From: Taklimakanibacter sp050251035
GTDB taxonomy: Bacteria > Pseudomonadota > Alphaproteobacteria > Rhizobiales > Aestuariivirgaceae
Length of the DNA stretch: 64,000 nucleotides
Reading direction: 5' to 3'
Assembly: GCA_050251035.1 (NCBI GenBank)
Contig: JBFWNN010000027.1
Location: 1 to 64,000 of the forward strand
Numbering within the stretch: the stretch's first letter is position 1; every line of letters starts with the position of its first letter. Below the pieces are notes generated by a model, which was not told the DNA's origin, made no database searches, and was given only the letters and a program-made list of their open reading frames with translations. Below, piece after piece: positions 25,520 through 34,115 of this stretch. The position numbers were made by a program, and so were the translations under genes.

Positions 25520-26367
25520 GGCGCAGCGCTCCGCGGCCGCCGCAGGATGCGCCCGCTCACCCAGGCGATGAGCGCGAGGACGGCGAGACAGGCGAAGAGG
25601 AGGCCGAAGGACAGAGCCGATCCGGCCGGCCAGTTGAAATTGGTCGAGAATTCGAGCAGCACGAACTGCCCGAGCATGCTGCCCGACGTGCCGCCGAGCA
25701 GCATCGGCGTGACATAGTCGCCAGCGGCGAGCAGGAAACAGAAGGCGAAGGCGGCGTAGAGGCCGTCGAGCGCCTGCGGGACGACGACACGCGTCACCAC
25801 CTGTACGGCCGTGGCGCCGAGGTCGCGCGCCGCCTCGATCGTCGCCTCGGGGACGTTGCGCAAGGCGGCATAGATCGGCAGGATGGCGAAGGGCAGCAGG
25901 AAGTGGACGAGCGCCACGATGACGGCGCCGCGGCTGTAGATGAGGAAGGCGAGCGGCTGGTCGGTGAGGCCCAGGGCCATCAGCGCCTGGTTCATGAGCC
26001 CGTCGGCGCCGAGGATCGACTTCCAGGCATAGATCTTGACCAGATAGCCGCCGAACAGCGTGATCAGTGTCGCGACCAGCAGCAGATCGCCGAATCGCCC
26101 CGCCTTGAAACGCGCCGCATAGGCGAAAACGAAGCCAAGCCCGGTGCAGAGAAGGCCGGTGACGAGCCCGATCAGCAGCGTATAGAGGGTGAGATCGCCA
26201 TAGACGCTGACGAAGCGCTGCCAGGCGGCAAGTGAGAAATCCGGCTGCAGCTTGAAATTCTTCACCGACCAGAAGCTCACCGCGAAGAGCAGCGCGATCG
26301 GCAAGGCGAAGACGCCGATGAGCACGGCGAAAGCGGGAGCGAGGAACAGATTGGCGTGGCGTGTCAT
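25516..26367 (-). CDS. Polyamine/spermidine-type ABC transporter permease (PotB-like)
   Basis: 283 residues with six membrane segments and an EAA loop EAARDLGATAVQVVTRVVVP. It begins near LFLAPAFAVLIGVFALPIAL and matches PotB/YdcU permeases. The start overlaps the ATPase stop by four bases and its own stop overlaps the second permease start, so the three genes are translationally coupled. It forms the pore with the neighbouring permease. Confidence 0.9.
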   Translation of the reverse strand: MTRHANLFLAPAFAVLIGVFALPIALLFAVSFWSVKNFKLQPDFSLAAWQRFVSVYGDLTLYTLLIGLVTGLLCTGLGFVFAYAARFKAGRFGDLLLVATLITLFGGYLVKIYAWKSILGADGLMNQALMALGLTDQPLAFLIYSRGAVIVALVHFLLPFAILPIYAALRNVPEATIEAARDLGATAVQVVTRVVVPQALDGLYAAFAFCFLLAAGDYVTPMLLGGTSGSMLGQFVLLEFSTNFNWPAGSALSFGLLFACLAVLALIAWVSGRILRRPRSAAP

Positions 26368-27404
26368 GGGAGGTCGATGACCTGCTGGTCATGGGCGTCC
26401 CAGCCGACCGCGAGACGAGTGCCGATCTGGTGCTCCGCGGCGGCATTGGGGGCGCTGCTGCGCAGGATCAAGGTTTCGCCGGACGGAAGCTTGAGCGTGA
26501 CCTTGAGCGATGACCCGAAGAACACCGCATCGCTCACCACCGCCTCGAGGCCCCCCGGCCGCACCGCGACGCGCTCCGGCCGCACCACCAGGCGAACCGC
26601 GCCGTCGCGGCCGGCATTGTCGAATTCGAGGCCGGCCTTGAGCCGGACCCGGCCATTGCGCCTTTCGCCTTCGAGCAGCGTGGTCTCGCCGACGAAATCG
26701 GCGACGAACAGGGTTTTCGGATGGAGATAGATCTCGGCCGTGCTGCCGGTCTGCTCGACGCGCCCCTGATTCATCACCACCACCAGATTGGCGAGCGCGA
26801 AAGCCTCGCTCTGGTCATGGGTCACGAAGATGAAGGTGCCGCCGATCTCACGATGGATGCGGCGCAATTCGTCCTGCATCTGGTGGCGCAGCTTGAGATC
26901 GAGCGCCGCCAGGGGCTCGTCGAGCAGCAGGACCTTGGGGCGCATGACGAGGGCGCGGGCCAGCGCCACTCGCTGCTGCTGGCCGCCGGACAGGCGATCG
27001 ATCATGCGCTGGCCGAGATCGTCGAGCCGCACCAGCCGCAGCGCCTCCGCCACGCGCCGGGCGATCTCGTCGCGCGACCGTTTCCGGAGGGCGAGGCCGA
27101 AGCCGATATTCTCGGCCACGGTGAGATGGGGAAAGAGCCCGTAGCTCTGGAACACCATATTGGTCGGCCGCTTTTCGGGCCCGAGCCTCGTGACCTCGAC
27201 GCCTTCGATGATGACCGATCCGGTCGAGGGCGCGAGGAAGCCCGCGATCATGCGCAGCAGCGTGGACTTGCCGCAGCCCGAGGGCCCGAGGATGGCGCAG
27301 AAATCGCCCGCCGCGACATCGAGATCGAGCGGCGCCACCGCGGCGACGGGGCCGAAGGATTTGGAGAGGCCGGAGAGCCGGAGGAGCGGGGAAGAGGACG
27401 TCAT
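26364..27404 (-). CDS. ABC transporter ATP-binding protein (PotA-like)
   Basis: 346 residues. Walker A GPSGCGKSTLLRM, Q-loop FQSYGLFPHLTV, signature LSGGQQQRVALARAL, Walker B VLLLDEPLAALD and the switch His in THDQSEAF are all intact. The C-terminal 90 residues form a TOBE-type regulatory domain. It powers uptake of putrescine/spermidine-like or related ligands. The gene is separated from the upstream binding-protein gene by a 228-base region holding an inverted repeat. Confidence 0.94.
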   Translation of the reverse strand: MTSSSPLLRLSGLSKSFGPVAAVAPLDLDVAAGDFCAILGPSGCGKSTLLRMIAGFLAPSTGSVIIEGVEVTRLGPEKRPTNMVFQSYGLFPHLTVAENIGFGLALRKRSRDEIARRVAEALRLVRLDDLGQRMIDRLSGGQQQRVALARALVMRPKVLLLDEPLAALDLKLRHQMQDELRRIHREIGGTFIFVTHDQSEAFALANLVVVMNQGRVEQTGSTAEIYLHPKTLFVADFVGETTLLEGERRNGRVRLKAGLEFDNAGRDGAVRLVVRPERVAVRPGGLEAVVSDAVFFGSSLKVTLKLPSGETLILRSSAPNAAAEHQIGTRLAVGWDAHDQQVIDLP

Positions 27405-27414
27405 GCTCTTCTAT

Positions 27415-27605
27415 CCTTCCCCCTTGCGGGGAAGGTGGCTCCCCCGGCCTCAAGCCGGGGGAGACGGATGGGGGTTGCGCGACAGCCTGGTCCTGTTTGA
27501 AGCTTGAGTTCAGGAGGCGAACGAATACTCATTTGCGGAAATGTAATCCTTGTTGCGCCGACCCCCATCCGGCGCTGCGCGCCACCTTCCCCGCAAGGGG
27601 GAAGG
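27415..27605. repeat. Nested inverted-repeat element in the ABC operon
   Basis: Perfect 24-base inverted repeats at 27415-27438 and 27582-27605 (CCTTCCCCCTTGCGGGGAAG core) enclose a second pair, GGATGGGGGT (27466-27475) and ACCCCCATCC (27561-27570). The spacer has no gene. It resembles rhizobial mosaic palindromic repeats. Lying between the binding-protein gene and the ATPase gene, its RNA could form a long stem and lower expression of the membrane subunits relative to the binding protein. Confidence 0.75.
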
Positions 27606-27632
27606 AGAGATGCGGATGCAAAGGCAACTCGG

Positions 27633-28757
27633 TCACGCCTTCAGGAAGCGCTGATACTCCTCCATCACCTGGGCATGGGTGACGAAATCGCCGTCCGCCT
27701 CGAGCGGCCAGAACGGATTGAAGCGGGCCTTCTCGAACAGCTTCGGCAGGTCGTCATAGTGATAGATCGCCTTGTTCTTGTCGTCGATCAGCGGCAAGGC
27801 GGCCTTGGTGATGACCGCCTGCGTCAAGGCGTCGGCGATCTGCTTCTGGCCATCGGGCGAGGTCGACTGGCCGAGGAGCTTGTAGGCGAGGTCGCGGTTG
27901 GGTGCGCCCTTGGGGATGGCGAGCGTGTCCATGAACACCATGGCGCCCTCTTCCGGCACGACGAAGTCGAGCGCCTTGTTCTTGGCGGCGGCGAAACCCA
28001 CCATCGCGTCCCAGCCAATGGCCGAGGTCACCACCTCGCCGCGCGCGAAGAGATCGACCGCCTCGCCATAGGAGGCGGAGAAGGTGCGCGCATGGTCCTT
28101 CTTGATGGTGATGAGGACGTCGATCGTCTTCTTGAGCTCGTCCATGGTGAGGCGGGTCGGCGTCTTGGTCCCGGTGACGATCGGCGCCCAGGTCGAGATG
28201 AGCCCGGTCATGTCGTCGACCATGGCGACCTTGCCCTTGACGTCGTCCTTGAGCGCATCCTTCCAGGAGGTGGGCTTGGCCGTGGCCTTCGGATCATAGA
28301 CCATCGACAGGGTGCCCCAGGTGAAAGGCACCGCATAGAGCGTGCCGTCCTTGCGGATCGTGTCGACCTTGAGGAATTCCGGGAAGATGTCGGCGATCCC
28401 CGAAACCTTGCTCTCGTCGATGGGCTCGATCAGGTCGGCCGCGATGAGGATCGGGATATGTCCAAAATAGATGGTGATGAAGTCGATCTGGCCGGCGCCG
28501 CCCGCCTGCAGCCGGGTGATGATCTCTTCATTGGTGTTGATATAGGTCGTCGCCAGCGCGATGCCGTTGTCCTTCAGGAACGAACCGAGCTTCAAGGGCT
28601 CGTCATAGCCTTGCCAGCCGAGCCAGTTGACCGTCGTGTCGGCATGGGCCGGGAGGCCGGAAAGCGTCAGCGCACCTGTCGCCGCGGCCATCGCCGCCAT
28701 GAACCGGCGGCGATCCATCGTCATGAGACGGCTGAGATCGTCCTCGTGGATAGCCAT
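27633..28757 (-). CDS. Polyamine-type ABC transporter substrate-binding protein (PotD/PotF-like)
   Basis: 374 residues. The signal sequence holds a twin-arginine-like DRRRFM and a hydrophobic region ending AHA (about residue 38), so export may be Tat. NWLGWQGYDEP opens the mature protein, and YAVPFTWGTLSMVYDP and IGWDAMVGFAAAKN match extracellular solute-binding family 1 of the PotD type. The ligand is probably a polyamine-like cation, but is not certain. The ATG at 28757 has AGGGAGA six bases upstream. First gene of the cluster. Confidence 0.88.
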   Translation of the reverse strand: MAIHEDDLSRLMTMDRRRFMAAMAAATGALTLSGLPAHADTTVNWLGWQGYDEPLKLGSFLKDNGIALATTYINTNEEIITRLQAGGAGQIDFITIYFGHIPILIAADLIEPIDESKVSGIADIFPEFLKVDTIRKDGTLYAVPFTWGTLSMVYDPKATAKPTSWKDALKDDVKGKVAMVDDMTGLISTWAPIVTGTKTPTRLTMDELKKTIDVLITIKKDHARTFSASYGEAVDLFARGEVVTSAIGWDAMVGFAAAKNKALDFVVPEEGAMVFMDTLAIPKGAPNRDLAYKLLGQSTSPDGQKQIADALTQAVITKAALPLIDDKNKAIYHYDDLPKLFEKARFNPFWPLEADGDFVTHAQVMEEYQRFLKA

Positions 28758-28930
28758 GGCATTCTCCCTGGTCGCTGGCTGCGCTGCCGCATCTTGTGCA
28801 GCTTTCGCGAGCGATCTCAAGAAGATCGATTATACCCGGCGGTCGGTTTTTGCTGGAGCGCGGGCAGGCTCTTGAAGGCTGTCGGCAAATCGGCTTGACT
28901 CGGCGCAAGCAGCGGGGGAGCTGGATCAAA

Positions 28931-29452
28931 ATGCATATTCTTCTGGGTCTTGTGGCCATCCTTGGGGGTGCCGCTTTCTGGTACTGGCGCGTCAAGGCCA
29001 TCAAGGAGACCGCCGATGACGTGACCGACATGGCCGGGCGGGCCTGGGGCAAGTGGAAACGCTACAAGTTTCGCAAGAAAGCCGAGGCCGCGCCGGTCGA
29101 GGCGGTCGACGATCCGGTGGCAGCCGCCGTCGTCATGATGATCGCCATCGCCTCGGAGGAACATCCCTTGACGCCCGCGGCCGAGAGCGTGATCCGCGAT
29201 GCGGTGGTGAAGACGATGGGCATTGCCGACCCGACCGAGCTCATGGTGTTCGGCAAATGGGTGGCGTCGCATGTCGAGGACGCCAACAATGTCTCGCTGC
29301 GCTATACGAAGCTGTGGATGCGCGACCTCAGCGAAAGCGAGCGGGCGGATTTCGTCCAGATGGTCCGACGGGTGGCGGCCGCCGACGGCGAAGTCACCGC
29401 GCGCCAGCAACTCAAGATCGCCAAGCTCCAGGAGCGCCTCGGGCTCAAATGA
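28931..29452 (+). CDS. Membrane-anchored TerB-like protein
   Basis: 173 residues. One N-terminal membrane helix (about 2-18), a basic linker with WGKWKRYKFRKKAE, then a helical TerB-like region (AVVMMIAIASEEHPLTPAAE, ADFVQMVRRVAAADGEVT). TerB-like folds are found in tellurite-stress and other envelope stress proteins, though the molecular role is not settled. The ATG at 28931 is used; the open frame upstream of it overlaps the divergent ABC gene. Its stop overlaps the next gene (ATGA). Confidence 0.6.
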   Translation: MHILLGLVAILGGAAFWYWRVKAIKETADDVTDMAGRAWGKWKRYKFRKKAEAAPVEAVDDPVAAAVVMMIAIASEEHPLTPAAESVIRDAVVKTMGIADPTELMVFGKWVASHVEDANNVSLRYTKLWMRDLSESERADFVQMVRRVAAADGEVTARQQLKIAKLQERLGLK

Positions 29453-29814
29453 AGCTCGTCGTGCTCACCGCCACCTTCAACCGGCCGGAAAGCGAGGCGG
29501 TCGTTTCGTTTCTCGCAAGCGAGGGCATAGAGGCGGTCGTGGGCGAACGCCATCATGCCGCCATCCATGGCGACTGGCTGGTGGCGCTGCAGGGCATCCG
29601 TATCCTGGTTCCGGAGCACGAGGCCTCACGGGCGCGGCACTTGCTCGCCGCTGCGGCCGAGCCCGTTGAGCTGTGGGAGAGCCATGGCTTCCGGCGGCAG
29701 AGCCTCACCAACACCGTGGCGCTGCTCTGTCTCTTCTTCGGTTTCGGCTTCGTCTATTGTCCCTATTGGATCAGGACCCCGCCATCGGGAAGTGCCGTCG
29801 AGTCGGCGCGTTGA
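29449..29814 (+). CDS. DUF2007-domain protein with C-terminal membrane segment
   Basis: 121 residues. KLVVLTATFNRPESEAVVSFLASEGIEAV and the following IRILVPEHEASRARHLL match DUF2007 (putative signal-transducing domain with a PII-like fold); residues about 93-112 (ALLCLFFGFGFVYCPYW) are hydrophobic. It is translationally coupled to the TerB-like gene. Its function is unknown. It ends adjacent to the convergent lipoprotein gene. Confidence 0.7.
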   Translation: MKLVVLTATFNRPESEAVVSFLASEGIEAVVGERHHAAIHGDWLVALQGIRILVPEHEASRARHLLAAAAEPVELWESHGFRRQSLTNTVALLCLFFGFGFVYCPYWIRTPPSGSAVESAR

Positions 29815-30276
29815 TCAGCCGACGACGCGCCAGCTGCCGTCGCGCATCTCACAGGCCGTGCCTTCGATGAGTTCCGGCTCGCCATCGACCCAGATCGTGT
29901 GCTCGAAATCGCGGCACATGCGGTCGTCGTCATCGCGGTAGGACCGGCGCGGCACGAAACGGCCGCGATGGCCGTTTTCGGGGTTCCGCCAGGAGGCTTC
30001 ACGGCCGGTCCGGAACGACCGGTCGGCCGCATAATAAGCCCGCTCGCGGTCGGCATCATCGAGATTGCGCCCGACCGCGCCGCCGACCACCGCGCCCAGC
30101 GCCGCGCCGAGGATCGTCGCCGCCGCGCGTCCCTTGCCGTGGCCGATGGTGTTGCCGAGGAGGCCGCCCGCGACGCCGCCGATGACGGCACCGCCGGTTT
30201 CCTTCGGACCCGAATTGGCGCATCCCGCGAGCAGGAGACCCGAGAGGGCAATGATGGCGACAGACTTGAATTGCAT
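29815..30276 (-). CDS. Glycine-zipper outer-membrane lipoprotein (17-kDa antigen type)
   Basis: 153 residues. Lipobox LLLAGC with lipidated Cys19, then a glycine zipper (TGGAVIGGVAGGLLGNTIG and AALGAVVGGAVGRNL) forming two membrane-inserted helices, and a C-terminal domain with DDDDRMCRDFEHTIWVDG. It matches the SlyB/17-kDa surface-antigen type of outer-membrane lipoprotein. Monocistronic and convergent with the DUF2007 gene. Confidence 0.87.
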   Translation of the reverse strand: MQFKSVAIIALSGLLLAGCANSGPKETGGAVIGGVAGGLLGNTIGHGKGRAAATILGAALGAVVGGAVGRNLDDADRERAYYAADRSFRTGREASWRNPENGHRGRFVPRRSYRDDDDRMCRDFEHTIWVDGEPELIEGTACEMRDGSWRVVG

Positions 30277-30407
30277 TCGACTTCCCCAGCATTCTAAAGA
30301 CATGCCTCATCCCCTGAGGCTGGCGCATGCCTGCTTAAGGTCGGGCAGTGGCGGCAACGGGGGCGAAATGTGGTAAGTCTTAGGCATAATTAGGCAAAGT
30401 TAACCAA

Positions 30408-31040
30408 ATGTCACTGAGCGATCTGCCCACTTTGATGGCCGCCCAAGGCTTCACCGAGCGCGAGGAGCCGATCTCGCTGTTCGAGGAATGGCTCAAGGAC
30501 GCCGGCAAGACCGAGCCCAACGACCCCAATGCCATGACGCTGGCCACGGTCGACGAGGAAGGCCTTCCCAATGCGCGCATGGTCCTGCTCAAGGCGGTCG
30601 ATGGCCGGGGCTTCGTCTTCTACACCAATTTCGAGAGCCAGAAGGGCCAGGAGCTTCTGTCGGCCCGGAAGGCGGCGCTGTGCTTCCACTGGAAATCGCT
30701 GCGCCGCCAGGTCAGGGTCCGCGGCCCCGTCGAGACGGTGAGCGACGCCGAGGCCGACGCCTATTTCGCCTCGCGCCCGCGCGACAGCCGCATCGGCGCC
30801 TGGGCCTCGCAGCAGTCGCGGCCGCTGAAAGGCCGGTTCGAGCTCGAGACCGCGGTCGCCATGTATGGGGCGCGCTACGCCATTGGCGACGTGCCGCGCC
30901 CGCCTTATTGGTCGGGCTTCCGCCTGCGGCCCGTTTCCATCGAATTCTGGCATGACCGGCCCTTCCGCCTTCACGACCGCGTCGTCTTTCGCCGTGAAGC
31001 TCCCGAGGATGGCTGGACCAAGGCCCGTCTCTATCCCTAG
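30408..31040 (+). CDS. pdxH: Pyridoxamine 5'-phosphate oxidase
   Basis: 210 residues, the usual length. ATVDEEGLPNARMVLLK, FVFYTNFESQKG, SRIGAWASQQSRPL and the C-terminal RLHDRVVFRRE, with W and the final LYP, are family signatures. It makes PLP from PNP or PMP with FMN, serving the many PLP enzymes around (racemase, aminotransferases, lyase). It is followed by an SDR gene after nine bases. Confidence 0.96.
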   Translation: MSLSDLPTLMAAQGFTEREEPISLFEEWLKDAGKTEPNDPNAMTLATVDEEGLPNARMVLLKAVDGRGFVFYTNFESQKGQELLSARKAALCFHWKSLRRQVRVRGPVETVSDAEADAYFASRPRDSRIGAWASQQSRPLKGRFELETAVAMYGARYAIGDVPRPPYWSGFRLRPVSIEFWHDRPFRLHDRVVFRREAPEDGWTKARLYP

Positions 31041-31049
31041 ATAGACCTT

Positions 31050-31805
31050 ATGACCACACCCCCCGAGAGTGAACGCAAAACCTTGATCCTGACCGGCGCC
31101 TCGCGCGGCATCGGCCATGCGACGGCGAAACGCTTTTCGACCGCCGGCTGGCGGGCGATCACCGTGTCGCGCCATCCCTTTCCGGAGGACTGTCCCTGGG
31201 ATGCGGGGCCGGAGGATCATATCCAGGTCGATCTCGCCGACCCGCAGGCGCTGGCCGAAGCCATCCACCAGATGAAGGAGCGCTTGAAGGCGCAAGGCTC
31301 GCGCCTCCATGCGCTCATCAACAATGCCGCCATCTCGCCGAAGAAGCCCGGCGGCGCCAGGCTCAATTCCATCGAGACGATGGAGGAAGACTGGAAAACC
31401 GTCTTCCAGGTCAACTTCTACGCCCCGATCATGCTGGCGCGGGGCTTGATCGACGAACTGGCGCGCGCCAAGGGCGCGGTCGTCAACGTCACCTCGATCG
31501 CGGGCTCGCGCGTCCATCCTTTTGCCGGTGCCGCCTATGCGACATCGAAAGCGGCGCTCGCCTCCCTCACGCGCGAGATGGCCGGCGATTTCGGCCCCTT
31601 CGGCGTGCGCGTCAACGCCATCTCGCCGGGCGAGATCGAGACCTCGATCCTCTCGCCCGGCACCGAGAAGATCGTCGCGCAGATCCCGCTCCATCGCCTG
31701 GGCCAGCCCGAGGAAGTGGCGAAGTCGATCTATTTCCTGTGCACCGACGCGTCGAGCTATGTGACGGGGGCCGAGCTCCACATCAATGGCGGCCAGCATG
31801 TCTAA
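31050..31805 (+). CDS. Short-chain dehydrogenase/reductase
   Basis: 251 residues. The NAD(P)-binding TGASRGIGHATAKRF, NNAAISP, the Ser in NVTSIAGS, the catalytic YATSK (YxxxK) and the C-terminal VTGAELHINGGQHV are all present. The substrate is unknown. The stop overlaps the start region of the next PLP enzyme, so the two are co-translated and may act on related metabolites. Confidence 0.92.
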   Translation: MTTPPESERKTLILTGASRGIGHATAKRFSTAGWRAITVSRHPFPEDCPWDAGPEDHIQVDLADPQALAEAIHQMKERLKAQGSRLHALINNAAISPKKPGGARLNSIETMEEDWKTVFQVNFYAPIMLARGLIDELARAKGAVVNVTSIAGSRVHPFAGAAYATSKAALASLTREMAGDFGPFGVRVNAISPGEIETSILSPGTEKIVAQIPLHRLGQPEEVAKSIYFLCTDASSYVTGAELHINGGQHV

Positions 31806-32937
31806 CACCAAGCCCCGGCCGGAAACGGTCGCGGCGCACGCACTCAAGGCCATCGACGACGCGACAGGCTCGATCACGCCGCCGCTCCATATGTCGTCGA
31901 CCTATGCGCGCGACGATAGCTACACGCCCAGGCTCAAGGAGAACTACATCCGCAACGGCAATCCCACTTTGTGGCATGCCGAGGCGGCGGTGGCGGCACT
32001 CGAGGAGGGCAATGAAGCTTTGCTCTTCGCCTCCGGCATGGCGGCGATCACCACCTTGCTCGAGACCGTGCCTTTGGGCGCCCATGTCGTGGCGCCCGAC
32101 GTCATGTACTACGGCACGCGCGACTGGCTGAAGCGGCTCGAAGCCAAGGGCCGCATCACGCTCACTCTGTTCGATCCAACCGATCCCGACGCCATTGCGG
32201 GCGCGATCCGCAAAGGCGAAACCGATCTCGTCTGGATCGAGACGCCGCTCAACCCGACCTGGGACATGATCGACATCGCCCGCACCGCCGGGCTCGCCCA
32301 TGCGGCGGGCGCCATTCTCGCCGTCGACGCGACGGCGAGCGCCGCCGTGACCACCAGGCCTCTGACGCTCGGCGCCGACATCGTCTTCCATTCGGCCACC
32401 AAATATCTCAACGGCCATTCCGACGTGCTCGCCGGCGCGCTCGTCGCCCGGACAATCGATGCGCGCTGGACGGAGATCGCGAGCTTGCGCACCAAGATCG
32501 GCGCGCCCCTCGCCCCGTTCGAATGCTGGCTGCTCATCCGCGGCCTGCGCACGTTGTTCGTGCGCTATCGCCAGGCGTCCGCCAATGCGCTCGCCATCGC
32601 GCGGCATTTCGAGAAACATCCCAAGGTCGAGCGGGTGCTCTATCCGGGCCTGGCGTCGCATCCGGGCCACGACGTCGCGGTGCGCCAGATGACGGACGGC
32701 TTCGGCGGCATGCTCTCGCTCCTGATCAAAGGCGGAGCCGCCGACGCCGTGCGCGTCTGCACGCGCCTCGAGGTCATCGTGCCGGCCACCTCGCTTGGCG
32801 GCGTCGAAAGCCTGGCCGAGCACCGCAAGACGGTGGAAGGGCCGGCGAGCCCGGTGCCCGACAACTTGATCCGCCTCTCCATCGGCATCGAGCACGCCGA
32901 TGACCTCATAGCAGACCTCGAGCAGGCGCTGGGCTGA
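31798..32937 (+). CDS. metC: Cys/Met-metabolism PLP enzyme (cystathionine beta-lyase family)
   Basis: About 379 residues. The N-terminal PETVAAHALKAIDDATGS, FASGMAAITTLL and IETPLNPTWD with DATASAA, then the PLP lysine in HSATKYLNGHSDVLAG, follow the family order. C-terminal PATSLGGVESLAEHR is also typical. It would cleave cystathionine or act on a related sulfur amino acid. The ATG at 31798 is chosen over 31786, which lies inside the SDR gene. Which member of the family it is cannot be settled by eye. Confidence 0.9.
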   Translation: MSNTKPRPETVAAHALKAIDDATGSITPPLHMSSTYARDDSYTPRLKENYIRNGNPTLWHAEAAVAALEEGNEALLFASGMAAITTLLETVPLGAHVVAPDVMYYGTRDWLKRLEAKGRITLTLFDPTDPDAIAGAIRKGETDLVWIETPLNPTWDMIDIARTAGLAHAAGAILAVDATASAAVTTRPLTLGADIVFHSATKYLNGHSDVLAGALVARTIDARWTEIASLRTKIGAPLAPFECWLLIRGLRTLFVRYRQASANALAIARHFEKHPKVERVLYPGLASHPGHDVAVRQMTDGFGGMLSLLIKGGAADAVRVCTRLEVIVPATSLGGVESLAEHRKTVEGPASPVPDNLIRLSIGIEHADDLIADLEQALG

Positions 32938-33080
32938 ACCCCACCCGGCGCTTCGCGCCACGCTACCCGCGAAAAATGCGGGGGAGGGAGAAATACCAGC
33001 AAATGCAGCGGCTCTCTCCCTCCCCGCGCGGACGCGTGGGGAGGGTGTCACGCGGAACGCGTGACGGGTGGGGCCCACTG
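32938..33080. repeat. Compound palindromic repeat
   Basis: An inner palindrome CCCTCCCC-GCG-CGGA-CGC-GTGGGGAGGG lies about 33017-33048. An outer pair is formed by CCACCCGGCG (about 32941) and CGCGTGACGGGTGGGG (about 33057-33072). The sequence is in the same style as the repeat at 27415-27605. It sits between the PLP-lyase gene and the protease gene. Confidence 0.55.
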
Positions 33081-33125
33081 GTAACCTTTTTCCAGCCTCC
33101 CCATATGCTGTGCCGGAGAACTCTC

Positions 33126-34109
33126 ATGCTCGATCTCGATGGACAAGGCCAGGCCCTGCCGGAGGCCGCCCCGGCGGTGGCCGACGGCGAACTGCTCGAT
33201 GCTTATTCGACGGCGGTGATCGGTGCGGTCGACAAGGCCGGGCCGTCCGTCGTCCACATTGCCGTGACCAACGGCCAGGGCCGCCAGGGCGGCGGCTCGG
33301 GCTTCATCGTATCCTCGGACGGCCTCATCTTCACCAACAGCCATGTCGTCTCGGGCGCCAGGACCATCACGGTCGGCACCGCTGACGGCCATCGCGCTGC
33401 GGCGCGCATCATCGGCGAGGATCCCGACAGCGACATCGCCGTCATCCGCACCGACGAGAATCTGAGCGCCGCCCCCCTCGTCCTGCATGATTCCAAGGCG
33501 ATCAAGCGCGGCCAGCTCGCCATCGCCATCGGTAATCCCTTGGGCTTCGAGCAGACGGTGACGACCGGCGTCATCAGCGCCATCGGCCGTTCGCTGCGCG
33601 CATCGACCGGACGTTTGATCGACGACGTGATCCAGACCGATGCGGCGCTCAATCCCGGTAATTCCGGCGGCCCGCTGGTCGATTCGCGCGGCCGCGTCAT
33701 CGGCGTCAACACCGCCGTCATCCTGGGCGCCCAGGGCATCTGCTTCTCGGTCGCCAGCAACACCGCGCTCTATGTGCTGAGCCAGATCCTGCAGCACGGT
33801 CGGGTGCGCCGGGCGGCGATCGGCATCGAAGGCCAGCAAAGTGTCGTGCCGCGCCACATCGCGCGCCATGCCGGCATCACCCAGGAGATGGGCGTCAGGG
33901 TGATGAAGGTGGTCGAGAAGAGCCCAGCCGACGAGGGCGGCATCAAGTCGGGCGATCTCATCATCGCCATCGATGGTCATGCCGTGTCGGGGATCGACGA
34001 TCTGCTGCGGCTCCTCGATCACGAGCGCGTCGGCCATGAGACGCGTGTCACGGTGCTGCGCCGCGGCGAATTGCGCGAGCGCTTCATCGTGCCGGTGGAG
34101 CGGCGCTAA
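33126..34109 (+). CDS. HtrA/DegP-like trypsin-family serine protease with PDZ domain, no signal peptide
   Basis: 327 residues. The catalytic triad is H73 (FTNSHVVSGA), D103 (DSDIAVI) and S180 (LNPGNSGGPL); residues about 230-325 form a PDZ domain (EKSPADEGGIKSGDLIIAID). The ATG at 33126 has GGAGA six bases upstream; an ATG at 33105 exists, but neither gives a convincing signal peptide, so the protein appears cytoplasmic or non-classically located. Most DegP/DegQ relatives are periplasmic; this is a shorter, single-PDZ leaderless form. Substrates are unknown. Confidence 0.88.
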   Translation: MLDLDGQGQALPEAAPAVADGELLDAYSTAVIGAVDKAGPSVVHIAVTNGQGRQGGGSGFIVSSDGLIFTNSHVVSGARTITVGTADGHRAAARIIGEDPDSDIAVIRTDENLSAAPLVLHDSKAIKRGQLAIAIGNPLGFEQTVTTGVISAIGRSLRASTGRLIDDVIQTDAALNPGNSGGPLVDSRGRVIGVNTAVILGAQGICFSVASNTALYVLSQILQHGRVRRAAIGIEGQQSVVPRHIARHAGITQEMGVRVMKVVEKSPADEGGIKSGDLIIAIDGHAVSGIDDLLRLLDHERVGHETRVTVLRRGELRERFIVPVERR

Positions 34110-34115
34110 TTCCCG

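Noticed and set aside
24752..26446. Apparent 564-residue fusion of two permeases
   Set aside because: The upstream part is an out-of-frame reading of the first permease gene; the second starts at 25519, overlapping its stop.
27504..28898. Long plus-strand open frame opposite the polyamine-binding-protein gene
   Set aside because: It overlaps a clear solute-binding gene on the other strand; it has no domain and runs into a repeat.
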